This document shows, one piece after another, positions 54,101 to 64,000 of a stretch of 64,000 nt of DNA. The position numbers and the translations under genes were made by a program. Position 1 is the first letter of the stretch, and each line of letters opens with the position of its first letter. Origin of the DNA: Casuarius casuarius (lineage: Eukaryota > Chordata > Aves > Casuariiformes > Casuariidae); the NCBI GenBank assembly GCA_003342895.1, contig PTFA01000316.1, positions 376,161 through 440,160 on the forward strand, read 5' to 3'. The notes under the pieces are model-generated. The model worked only from the letters and a program-made list of their open reading frames with translations. It was not told the origin of the DNA and ran no database searches.

Positions 54101-54959
54101 TTGCCTTGCATAAGTATGAATTCATACCTTGAAGGGAGAAAGATTTGCATCCTGATTCTCTATTTCTGTACCATGGACATCATTTACACCTATGTAAATA
54201 AAAAAGACAACCGCGTTGTTTTTTATACTAGCAAAAGCAGTGAAATACTAGATATTTCAAGAATAATAGATGTGCCAAGAAAGCTTACGAAGAACAGGTC
54301 ATAGAAAAGTGAATGTAAATATCTTTTTGAAGGTATATATTCCTTTAAATATACTATCACTTTTCATATTAAGGAGTTCAGAACAGAATTCATGCAAAGA
54401 TTCTTTTCTCATTAGAGTAACAAGTCTTAGATTAAAAAAACCCCAATATTCTTACTTTTGCTTTTTAACGTTTTGTGTCTAGCTGAAATCTGTCACTTTC
54501 GGTCTGTCTACCATATACAGATTATTTTAAGTTTTTATTATTGGTACATTATGTGGAATTTTTACATGAAAATGCAAAACTGTCTATGTATGCAATTCCA
54601 TACAACTACATACACATAAAATAGTAAAAAACAGGACTTGTATAATTGAAACAGTCTTCCAACAGAGGTAAGTAATTTTAAAGAAAAACCAAAAAATGTG
54701 GGTTGACTCCCTTTAATTATACCTTTCCTTGAAAACAACGTGCTAAAGAAAGTCTGGAACACGTAGTGTTCCTCTGGCTGTTCGTATTTATAAACGAATG
54801 AGCCTCTGTTTGGAGGGTCTTTAGCTGTTTCCTTCTCACCGCCACTCACTTTGGTTTCTGGCAGTGTGCTACAGGGTAATGTCATGATCACATTTGTAAC
54901 CTCGTTTATATGATGGCGATAGTATTTCTCAGTGTTGGTTCAAGCTCACAGCAATACAG

Positions 54960-55220
54960 GCACAGTTGAATGTTGCCCCTCAAGGTTAGGTCTGGAGGCA
55001 GGCTGCAGTTCCTGCAGGAAGGAGAGGGAAAGCAGGGAAGACTGGGCTACGGAGAGAAGGGAGCTGCGCTGGGAAGCAGAGCGGGAGGAGAAGCCCGGCT
55101 GGTTGTGCCGGCTGTTGCTGCAGGCATGCAGTGCAAGGGGAATAGCAGAGCACAGCCGCTGCCTCCGGCTTCCTCCCAGCTCTGCTGGCTGCAGAGCACC
55201 AGCAGGGTCTTGTCATAGCC
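54960..55220. other. GC-rich patch in intron
   Basis: This patch is purine-rich then C-rich (GGAGAGAAGGGAGCTGCGCT, GCCGCTGCCTCCGGCTTCCT). Overlapping frames of 76-113 codons on both strands are typical of stop-poor GC-rich DNA and match nothing I know. Confidence 0.35.
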
Positions 55221-55914
55221 CTAACATTAAACCTGGCTTTCCAGGGCTCCGATTCAGGTATAGGAGGGAATGAAAATCCAGAGTCTCTTTTGCCCCCAGC
55301 GATTTCTTGCCTACTTTCTGTATGGCATGCCTGTAGTGGCCCGGATTTTTGTGGCTGTGCTCAGAAAGCTTTGGTTCGTTCTTGCTTTTCATTTTCTTTT
55401 GTGCATTATGAATTTTTAAAAAGGAGGTTTTTTTCTTTCCAATAAATTGTCTCATGAGTTGCACAATGAACCTTGTTGTTTCTGTGCAAAAATAGCAGTC
55501 TTGTAAATTTGAGCAGTAAATTTTTACCAAATAAAAAATGACTGGTTGAATTGTACTAGACTATTGTATCACGTGAGCTGTGAAGGGGACCTTTTTGCTT
55601 GTAATGCTGGTTAGCGTAGACAGTAGCTTTCATTACAGCAGAGATCATAGAAGGAGTTGGGGTGTTGCTTGGTCTATATGCAATTACCAACAGTGGCAGT
55701 CTTAACTTAAATCAGAGCCTATTTTTCTGTGATTGATTTTTGTTAATTTTATTTAGGAGGAAGAAATCTAAAGCGGAAGCCCTCCAAAAATACATAACGC
55801 TCCTTCATTCCATTTGTGGTTCCCAGCTTAGAGCTAGGTCATAACCAGCTGCTCACTTTTTAGACGTAGCTCTGAGGAATTTCCGACGCTGCTGTGACTA
55901 CTTGCAGTGCCTTT

Positions 55915-55928
55915 AACGCTGCAGCGTT
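55915..55928. other. Perfect 14-bp palindrome
   Basis: AACGCTGCAGCGTT reads the same on both strands. It lies about 200 bp before the third CTNND2 exon. It may be chance or a dimeric factor site. Confidence 0.6.
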
Positions 55929-56024
55929 CAAGTGTCATTCAGCCCCATTCACAATGTAGTTTTTTTCTTTTTCCTGACAGAAACAGGTTCGTTAAGAGTA
56001 ACAATGCTGTGAAATGTCTTTTTA

Positions 56025-56027
<3 letters not shown>

Positions 56028-56065
<38 letters not shown>
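56028..56065 (+). repeat. A38 homopolymer upstream of CTNND2 exon
   Basis: Thirty-eight uninterrupted A residues ending 64 bp before the exon at 56130, just upstream of the likely branch-point zone. No AATAAA precedes it at mRNA-like spacing. Confidence 0.95.
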
Positions 56066-56067
<2 letters not shown>

Positions 56068-56129
56068 AAGATGAAGTTACTCAAGCTTTTCTCCAAAAGC
56101 GTTAATTACTAGTGATTTACTTTTTGTAG

Positions 56130-56313
56130 GAGTTCTCTGGAATCTCTCTTCCTGTGATGCACTGAAAATGCCAATCATCCAGGATGCCCTCGCAGTGTTG
56201 ACCAATGCAGTGATCATCCCTCACTCTGGATGGGAAAACTCTCCGCTCCAGGATGATCATAAAATACAGCTCCATTCATCACAGGTGCTGCGCAATGCCA
56301 CTGGGTGCCTACG
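56130..56313 (+). CDS. CTNND2: CTNND2 internal coding exon, armadillo repeats
   Basis: This 184-bp exon supplies the last two bases of the glycine codon split from the previous exon, then 60 codons ([17 protein letters not shown] ... VLRNATGCL) and two bases of the next arginine codon. It encodes the armadillo segment with the family hallmark LWNLSS and the conserved [10 protein letters not shown] loop. [16 protein letters not shown] and [11 protein letters not shown] are as I remember CTNND2, except that human has R where this copy has H after QDD (from memory). The acceptor is ACTTTTTGTAG and the donor is a strong ACG|GTGAGT. A run of 38 A residues ends 64 bp before the exon. The next exon, expected to begin with NVSSAGEEA, is not seen in the remaining 7.7 kb. 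Confidence 0.96.
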
Positions 56314-59138
56314 GTGAGTATGGCAAAATATTTGCTTTGCTTTAATGATCTCGCTTTATCTTGAATTGTTATTTCTCATTCTTAGGCATCTGTAAAATAA
56401 ATAATTTGTTTGTGTGTCTGCAAGGATGATGACTTCTGATGCTGTAGACTTAAAGTTTGAAATTAATTAGAAAACAAGCTTCAGGCCATTCAAAAACAAT
56501 CTCTAGAAACGCCGTTGTCCATTTTCCTTTTTTCTCTTCTTAATGGCTTTGACCAATCCCCTCATCAAAGCTTGTGTATTACAGATGTTTTTCTTGTTAT
56601 CTGTCAATATGTACTCACTATTACATCCGATTTAATTAGCACAAAAAGTAACAAAGATGCTTACACAAAGTAACACTATAATGCGTTGTGGGTTCCAGAT
56701 GCCATTGGCAGTGGTGTGATAAATAGATAAAGTAGATTTTTCATACTCTGTGAAGGTGAAAAATGGAGTGCAATAAGAGACCGACCAATTTAAAACTGTG
56801 CAACAAGAATACCTAAATAGATCTTTAACAAGTATGGTATGTATATGTATGCAACTTGATGTATCTGTTCCTAAAGGAACTGGAGATGTGGGAATGACGA
56901 CAGGATGAACAAGAGGAATTTCAGTTTTGACAAAGTCTTACCAAAGGATTGAATCATAGCAACTTCTGAATTCCACTCCATATCATTTTATTGAAATATT
57001 TTAACTTATGAGGCAAGTTCTTCAGGTGTTGACTTTTTTCTCTTTGTATATTGGAGATTCTGTAATACACCTAACAGACACATTATGAAGATTAATTAAT
57101 TAATATTTGTAAATACATCAAAGAAAAATTGTTAGGTGAATAGTATATATCGGTAATACAGTTACATCCAAAGCAGAAATCCTTCAAATAGAGCTAAGAT
57201 CAGTTCAAAAAGCATTATTTGGTTAGGAGGGCAAGTAAAATACGAGTGTTTTTTACCTTTCCATAATAAGCACACTTTTCTCCTTGTGCTGTTTCATCAA
57301 ATGAAATATCTCCAGAAAAAAGTAATACTATTATTGATTGTTTTTACATAATCAGAAGAGGATAAAATATAGAAGGTAATAACTTCCATATTGCAAATAT
57401 ATAGGGCGTAAATGCTAGCATGTGTATGACTATATCAGCTATGTTGAGATATGTGGCAGAACTTAGGTGTTTGTTTCTGAACTGTCTTGATTTTGAAAAG
57501 AACTTGGTAATATACCTATGTTGTGTTGCATTGCATTGCATTCAAATCACTAAGAAAAAGAGTTGCTCAAATCTCTGTGACAGGAGTGATTCTGTCAAGG
57601 TCTGTACCATGTTAGCCCATTCACACTTCTGATGTTCAGCCTGTGACAGCTAAAGAGCTGGCTCTGAAAGGAAGACCGATGACAAGTGTGAGGATTCTCA
57701 GAGCATGCATGTTCAGAGTTGGTCTCCCCTTTTAATTTCTTTCTGATCTCAAATCCTCCTTAGTTCCCAGATGCATCTTCCTCTTCTCTTTAATTGCTTC
57801 AGGTATTTTTTTGGCCTTCATCCATCTTCTTTAGATAATTTCATCCCACTTAGCTCTATGTAGCTTCTACTTGGCAGGGACAGGGCACATGGAGAGTGTT
57901 GAACTTACTTTTGCTTCACCCCAGCAAGAACTTTCTTGCTTACCTTTCTCTAATTGCTGTTGAAATCTGTCTCTCTGAAGAAAACGTGAAGTTCGAGGTT
58001 GTGCAAGGGAGAAAAGTGTAGGTTGATCTCTGAAGTGGTGATTGGATTCCAGCCTTGTGCTCCTCTAGGATAACGGGGCTTTAGGCTGGAAGAATCTGTG
58101 AAGGTCAGCAAGAGGAGATTAGAAAGCTCTTGTTCTCGCTGGAGCTGATTCGAGTAATGTATACCCGGTGCAGTTAGTACATTAGTACACTGTGTCGTTC
58201 CTTAAAGTTCTCTCCGCCATCAACTTTTAACAACTTTCACACTTTCCACTTAGGACTAGATGCAAGTCTCAGATTTCCACTTCATGGTCTCACTGGTTGG
58301 GGAGCAAGAAGATGTAATAGGTTTGCTGGCAGAGCCATTGCTTTGCTTGTGTGATAAATGGCAAGTACATTGCCATCTGCTCTGGGAATATTTGTTTGAA
58401 GACTCTCTTAGGTTGTCCTCTGCAGTTTTCTTTTTTCCCTTTTGTTTAAGCTGGTTTGAGAAAGGACATTAATATTAGTTGCATCAGGGTTTTGATTTTT
58501 TTTTGGTGATGCTAAGTATCATAGGAAAAATACTGTTCTGCAAAATATTCGACAAATGTTTCTAAATCTCTGATGTTGACCGACTTCAGAAATGTTAGGT
58601 GGTATTACATAGGATTTAATGCTAAAAAATATGCTGGGAGGCTTTTCTTTTAATCTTCTGTGCTTTTGTTTTTCTGATGCATTCATTGTTGAAAGCTTTA
58701 AATAATAACTAAGAGGCACTATAACACAATTCTTTCCTATATACAGTGCTAATAAATAGTTTACAAAGGGAGTTACATAGGAATACTCAGATCTTTGTTA
58801 TGATTTTTTTCACAATATTATATGAATTATTATTATTTCTACTGCTCTTTTCTCATTTTTTGATGAGGGTTTTTATGTCTTTTCAATTAAAAAATCGTTT
58901 CTTAATGACAGTTTTTAGTACGCTTCCCTTTATTTGTTTATTCATTATCATTCTTAAGCGAGTTGTTAATACATTTTAAAAAAGATGCTATGTGGGCCCA
59001 GTACTGCACCCTCAGTCACACAGTGATCCAGTTAAGACCAGTATGAAATCATACCAAAGAGAGTAGCAAGATCAGACCTTTTCTTCCTGTTTTTTTCTTC
59101 TTTAATGAAAGACGTTATTTACAAGCTGCACTCTTGCA

Positions 59139-59139
59139 N
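59139..59139. other. Ambiguous base (N)
   Basis: A single N within CTCTTGCANACTTTTG; an unresolved consensus base in an intron. Confidence 0.99.
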
Positions 59140-60454
59140 ACTTTTGTGGTTTGAAAAAAGAAAATAGCTATAATAAAATATTGTACTATTTAATTTCACA
59201 TAAATTGAATATTTTGAAATTGTTTAGATAATTCAAAGCTCTAAGCGCTGCATTGTACCTATAACTTATAAATTTAATCTTAATATTCATCTTTCATGAA
59301 ACATTGCATGACCTCAAATGTGACATGTATTAGAGTAATTATCCAATTTACTTGCCTCCCCACTGAGGTACCAGTACCTTACCTCATCAAGGTCTGTGAA
59401 AGCTTTTCTTTTTTTTTTTCTTTTGGATTTCAACTTAGATTGGTTCATCTGTGTTTGTGAAATAATTTATCTTTGGTTTATAGATTCCGATTCATTTAGA
59501 CTTATTAGGGAAGGTCAAGTGAAAACTGAATTTTAAATCCCAGTTATTTACATGAGTGTTTCCAATCCCTAACCTGAAATTTAAAAATCAAACAGAGAGA
59601 TATTAAACAATGTTTTCATAAGCTAAAGTGTCAACCTTACTTATCACAAAACGAGATCTCCTTCTGGAGACCATCCAAAAAAACCCCCAAATCCTTCTAA
59701 CAGTTCTAAGAAATCCTTCTAAGAATTTACTGCTTTAATATTCCAATCTGCTTTAAGATTCAAAATAATAAAATGCTGCCTGACACTCCTTCTTCCATAT
59801 TTTATTTAATCTTTCATCGTACACAGAAGGTAGAGAGGTGATTTTGAACATGTATTAAAACATGTATCTCTATTTCCCCCCCCCAAAGCATAAGTTGATG
59901 ATTAGAAATTTTATGGGAGAGTAACTCAAGTAGTTTTGGTTTATAAAGGCCCATACCTTTCAAATTTTCCCACTTCATATTTTCGCATTCATCAAACCTT
60001 TCACAAAATAACAGGAATTATTTCTTGCAACCGAAAAAAATATCTAGCAAGCTCTCAGCATATGAAAGCAAAAGGGGAAAGTGCTTTTAAGACATGAAAT
60101 AAGTGTAACTGACCCAGTAGTTGGTTTCTGGATAGATTAACTTTTGGAAAGAACAAGTTACCTTGTTACAACAATTTGTGTTAGCTGTGAAGTCTAAATT
60201 TCAAGTGGTTTTAGTTGTTTTGCACATGAATGATCTATTTCACATTTTAGCTAATGTATTTATCCCACAGTTTTATTTTTCTTCCTGTTCTTTTTTAAGC
60301 ATCTAAAGATTATTGTTTCCTATTCTTAGAAACTTCTATAATCTGCTTGAATATAACATTTTGCTGCATACTGACAAGAGAAAATGTGGGAGCAGCATAA
60401 AATAAATAGCACAGATTATATTATTCATCATCTGTTCCGTTTCTTAAGAAACAA

Positions 60455-60512
60455 ATATATCTATATAGAGAGAGGGATATAAAAGTATCCATATATATAA
60501 AAATATATATAT
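60455..60512 (+). repeat. AT-rich low-complexity tract
   Basis: ATATAT and GAGAGAG units mixed with TATATAAAAATATATATAT. Confidence 0.75.
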
Positions 60513-60924
60513 GGGCTGATATTGAAGCTAAAATACGTTTTCATCTTTATTGACCAGTGCAAGCTCTGAATATCTTCAGCTGGGTAAAAACGAAGCTGGC
60601 TCCTTACTGTAGGACCAGCATGTTTGCTAATAATCTCTTGATTTTCTTCCTATCAGCAGACCGTAGCAGTTTTTCCATAAGTTTATGTTGTAGTAGGTGT
60701 AGAGATGTTGGACTGAGCAACCAGTCTCGGTATCTCCCTTGCTTTTTCTGGAGCACAGAAGATAGTTCTCAAGCTGACATTGCAGTCCTGTGCACCAGAT
60801 AATAGAAAGTCCATGCTCCAAGTGCTTCTGGAATTAAGAAGTTTGTCAGAGTCCAGAGTCAGGTCATAATGGACAAAACTCCTATTAACTGTATATTTCC
60901 ACTAGCAGCTTACTCAAAGGAGGG

Positions 60925-62590
60925 AGGTTTATTATAAGCAGCTCCACACAAGAGGCGCAGGAGGGGGCCCTCAGAGATGAGGCTGGGAAGGCCAAAGCCC
61001 ATCTAGAGTTTAATCTGGCTATGGATTTTAAGGACAACAAGAAGGGCTTCTATAAGTACACCAGTAGCAAAAGGAAGACGAGGAGAAATGTGGGCCTGCT
61101 GCTGAATGGGGCAGAGGCTCTGGTGACAAAGAACACAGAAAAGGTTGAGGTGCTGAATGCCTTCTTCGCCTCAGTCTACTGGTAATATGGGCCCTCAGAA
61201 ATCTCAGGCCACGGAGAGAAAGGAAGACCTCTTGGTGGAGGAGGATCATGTTAGCGATTACTTAAGCAACCTGGACATACACAAGTCCATCGACCCTGAT
61301 GGGATGCACCCACGAGTGCTGAGGGACCTGGTGGATGTCACTGCAAGGCCACTCGCAATCATCTTGGAAAGGTCATGGCAATCAGGAGAGGTGCCTGAGG
61401 ACTGGAAGAAAGCAAATGTCACTCCAGTCTTCGGAAAGGGCAAGAAGGAAGACCTAGGGAACTACAGGCCAGTCAGACCTCGATCCCTGGAAAGACAATG
61501 GAGCAGCTAATCCTGGAAACCATTTCCAGACACAGGAAGGACGAGAAGGTGATTGGGAGTAGTCAGCATGTGTTCACAAAGGAGAAATTGTGTTTAACCA
61601 ACTTGAGAGCCTTCTCTGACGGAATGACTGGCTGGGTAGATGAGGGGAGAGCAGTGGATGTGGTCTGCCTTGACTTCAGGGAGGCTTTTGACACTGTCTC
61701 CCATAACGTCCTCATAGGCAACCTGATGAATGGTGGGCTAGATGAGCAGACAGTGAGAGGGACTGAAAACTGGCTGAATGGCACAGCTCAGAGAGTTGTG
61801 CTTAGTGGAGCAAAGTTTAGTTGGGGGCTGGTAACTAGCAGTGTAATGCAGCAGTTAATACTGGGTCCAGTTCTGTTCAGCTTATTCACGAACGACCTGG
61901 ATGAAGGGCAGGGGACACAAAGCTGGGAGGAGTGGCTGATACACCAGAGGGCTGTACTGCCATTCAGAGGGACCCCGACAGGCTGGAGAGATGGGCAGAG
62001 AGGAACCTCCTGAAGTTCAACATAGAGAAGTGCAAAGTCCTGTGTCTAGGGAGGAATAACCCCATGCACCAGTACAGCCTGGGGGCTGACCTGCTGGAAA
62101 GCAGCTCTGCAGAGAAGGACCTGAGGGTCCTGGTGGACAACAAGTTGACCATGAGCCAGCAGTGTGTCCCTGTGGCCAAGAAGGCCAGTGGTCTCCTGGG
62201 CTGCATCAGGAAGGGCATTGCCAGCAGGTGGAGGGAGGTGATCCTCCCCCTCTACTCAGCCCTGGTGAGGCCACACCTGGAGTGCTGTGTCCAGTTCTGG
62301 GCTACCCAGTGCAACAGAGACATGGAGCTACTGGAGGGCTACTAAGATGACAAAGGGACGGGAGCATGTCTCATATGAGAAAGGCTGAGAGAGGTGGGGC
62401 TATTCAAGCTGGAGAAGAGAAGGTTGAGGGGGGATCTTATCAATGTGTATAAGTATCTGCAGGGAGGGTATAGAGAGGATGGGGCCAGACTGTTTTCAGT
62501 GGTGCCCAGTGACAGGACGAGAGGCAACGGGCACAAACCGAAACACATGGAATTCCAGCTGAACACAAGAAAACACTCCTTTTTGGGAAG
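60925..62590 (+). mobile_element. CR1 LINE, long internal segment, multiply damaged and truncated at both ends
   Basis: CR1 ORF2 similarity begins near 60925-60950 (RDEAGKAKAHLEFNLAMDFK region) and runs through the reverse transcriptase into the C-terminal region. Recognisable blocks are KKGFYKYTSSK (about 61038), KSIDPDGMHPRVLRDL (61282 on), GNYRPV, LDFREAFDTVSH (61669-61704), and ERWAERNLLKFNIEKCKV to [11 protein letters not shown] (about 61986-62286). Damage includes a frameshift and TAA near 61175-61185, a short deletion near 61472-61488, a degenerate PQG box (VMQQLILGP), loss of the FADD motif near 61905-61915, and a frame break with TAA near 62340. The 3' end (EHWHRLP-type sequence, 3' UTR and terminal 8-mers) is absent; similarity stops near 62590. 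The copy cannot encode an active enzyme. The missing 3' end is unusual for CR1 and suggests a later deletion or rearrangement. Confidence 0.93.
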
Positions 62591-63653
62591 AGTTTCCAAG
62601 CCAGTGTGGCATTTCATGTATTTTAGAATATGTCACCATGTGACCACAGCATGGGAAGCTGGACAGGTAGAGCCAAACAGCCAGTTCTCTTTCAACTAAC
62701 TTGGTCCATCAGGCAGAAATGCTTCTATTTAGAAGGAATCACAAGGCTTCAGCAGGGCAGCAGGCCTCAGGTGTCGGTTGTAGCCACAGTGTACCTCTGT
62801 TGTTGTTCTCCTGATTGTCCAAAATCTTGGATGGTCCCTTTTGAATGCTTCTTTGTAAAACTGATCTGGTCTGGCTCTGCAGAAAATATTATTTATCTCA
62901 GCATGACAGAATAACTGATTATGACCATTCACTAGCACTAGCCATGATGACTGATGGTAGAACATGGTATGTTATTTACCCAAAGAAAATGAGAAACACA
63001 ATCTTCCAGGGTTTGTATGCCCACCGAGTTCACTGAGAAATACTAAAAGAGTATTCTGTAACTCTGAAGAGGGTCAAGATTCTTTGCTGCCAATCACTTG
63101 ACTTCTATATTAATTATCTTTTCTCCTTTCAAAATTCTTTGCATTACTAGGGAATGTCAAAAAGGAACATGTGAAAACACATACCTCTGCATACTGAAGA
63201 AAAGGTGGGGCATACTTGCGCAACTTTCTGTTATTATCTTAGGATAGATTGCTTCAGATCTGAAGAAACTTCCCTTAGGAGTGAGAAGATCATTTGGTCT
63301 CTTTGGTCAGTCCAAGGATTTTCTATACAGATACCTGTTTGAAGTGTGCTGAGCTTGCCTCATCCTTTTGGATAAGCCAGCCAACATCACAGAGTAAACA
63401 TTTTATCACTCTGTTTCAGAAAGTATGGAGCATGTGAACTGTCTCTTCAAGCACAGGACTAATGCTAGTGGCTGAAGATGAGCCAGTGCTCAAGTCTTTT
63501 ACTGAGAGAAGGCTTTGATAGTATTCCAAATTTTCTATGAATTGGTGAGCTGCTGAGAGTGCATGGGAAATATACTGCAGTAATATTCTTAGTACTAAAG
63601 CCCTGAGACCTGCAGTCCCCACTAACCACGCTTACAAACTTTGTTACTTTTAT

Positions 63654-63695
63654 TTGTTTTGGATATATTTTCCCTTGTTTTGGATATATTTTCCC
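63654..63695 (+). repeat. Perfect 21-bp tandem duplication
   Basis: Two identical adjacent copies of a 21-mer beginning TTGTTTTGGATATATTTT (63654-63674 and 63675-63695). Confidence 0.95.
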
Positions 63696-64000
63696 ATGAA
63701 GCCTCTCATTAAGTAAGTAAATAGTAAACAGATAAAAATGCTGCTCTCTGGGGTGTGGTGGAATAGGCTGCAGGCTGCCAGGCGTGCTTAGCTTCTAGTG
63801 CCGTTGCAATGTCTGAGCTGAAGGCTGAAAAGCAGCAGATCATTTCTGGATGTCGTCTTTTGTGAAACTTTGCCCGATGAGTGTTGGACTTGCATTCTTA
63901 TTGCCACTGTACATCTGAATTTAGAAGTTTTAGCACTTCGTAAGATTTTTCTTTGAGTGGAGAGGACAGTCTAGTAAGAACACTTTGAGTAAGAAAGGTG

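Larger units (their letters stand above)
40818..56129 (+). other. CTNND2: CTNND2 intron (15,312 bp)
   Basis: The intron starts with the non-consensus donor GTTTGA and ends TTTTTGTAG; the exons on each side join in phase 1. It contains a MIR-like fragment near 43.3 kb, GC-rich patches near 42.36 and 54.96 kb, a candidate cryptic exon at 51074-51195 and an A38 run just before the 3' end. One N base lies at 44019. Confidence 0.9.
56314..64000 (+). other. CTNND2: CTNND2 intron (5' part) downstream of last visible exon
   Basis: The intron begins with a strong GTGAGT donor and runs beyond the window. The next CTNND2 exon was not found. The main content is a damaged CR1 LINE segment at about 60925-62590; the rest is AT-rich sequence with an AT-repeat patch near 60455-60512, one N base at 59139 and a 21-bp tandem duplication at 63654-63695. 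Confidence 0.8.

Noticed and set aside
54932..55273. A 113-codon plus-strand frame in GC-rich DNA
   Set aside because: Open frames occur in several registers and on both strands here, as expected from stop-poor composition.
56314..64000. The next CTNND2 exon (expected to start NVSSAGEEA)
   Set aside because: I looked for it in the last 7.7 kb and did not find a matching stretch with an acceptor; it probably lies beyond the window.

Overview
This is a vertebrate nuclear window, almost certainly from a bird. It carries three short coding exons separated by very large AT-rich introns with standard GT/AG junctions. Interspersed repeat content is low and dominated by CR1 LINEs of avian type, one ending in the diagnostic tandem 8-mer. 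Two single N bases suggest a draft assembly. There is no bacterial-style gene content, operon, CRISPR array or recognisable tRNA or rRNA gene.

The only gene I can support is CTNND2 (delta-catenin, p120-catenin subfamily of armadillo proteins) on the + strand. Three consecutive exons lie at 14518-14650, 40604-40817 and 56130-56313. Their phases join exactly (2/0, 0/1, 1/2) and encode about 177 residues of the N-terminal half of the armadillo-repeat domain. The two internal introns are 25,953 bp and 15,312 bp. The flanking exons of the gene were not found, so positions 1-14517 and 56314-64000 are read as parts of the neighbouring introns.

The introns hold several transposable elements. An old, diverged CR1/L3-like fragment (about 25335-25610) is followed by a younger 5'-truncated CR1 with an intact 3' end (25803-26638). 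A longer but multiply damaged CR1 segment (about 60925-62590) covers much of the reverse transcriptase but has lost its catalytic FADD box. A probable minus-strand LTR abuts a G-rich polypurine tract (33733-34406). Four short MIR-like SINE remnants lie near 20.4, 28.3, 36.3 and 43.3 kb. Simple repeats include a 38-base A run about 65 bp upstream of the third exon, a C19 run, (AC)n and (TAAA)n.

The other open reading frames are short and show no family resemblance that I recognise; I treat them as chance ORFs. Several AT-rich, homeodomain-motif-rich stretches look like possible conserved noncoding elements, and one stretch (51074-51195) has the form of a cryptic or poison exon. Both readings are tentative. 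I found no convincing new biological system here. The most useful follow-ups are the CTNND2 splicing context (weak donor, long A run, candidate extra exon) and the polyadenylated retrocopy-like 3' end at 24.03-24.08 kb.
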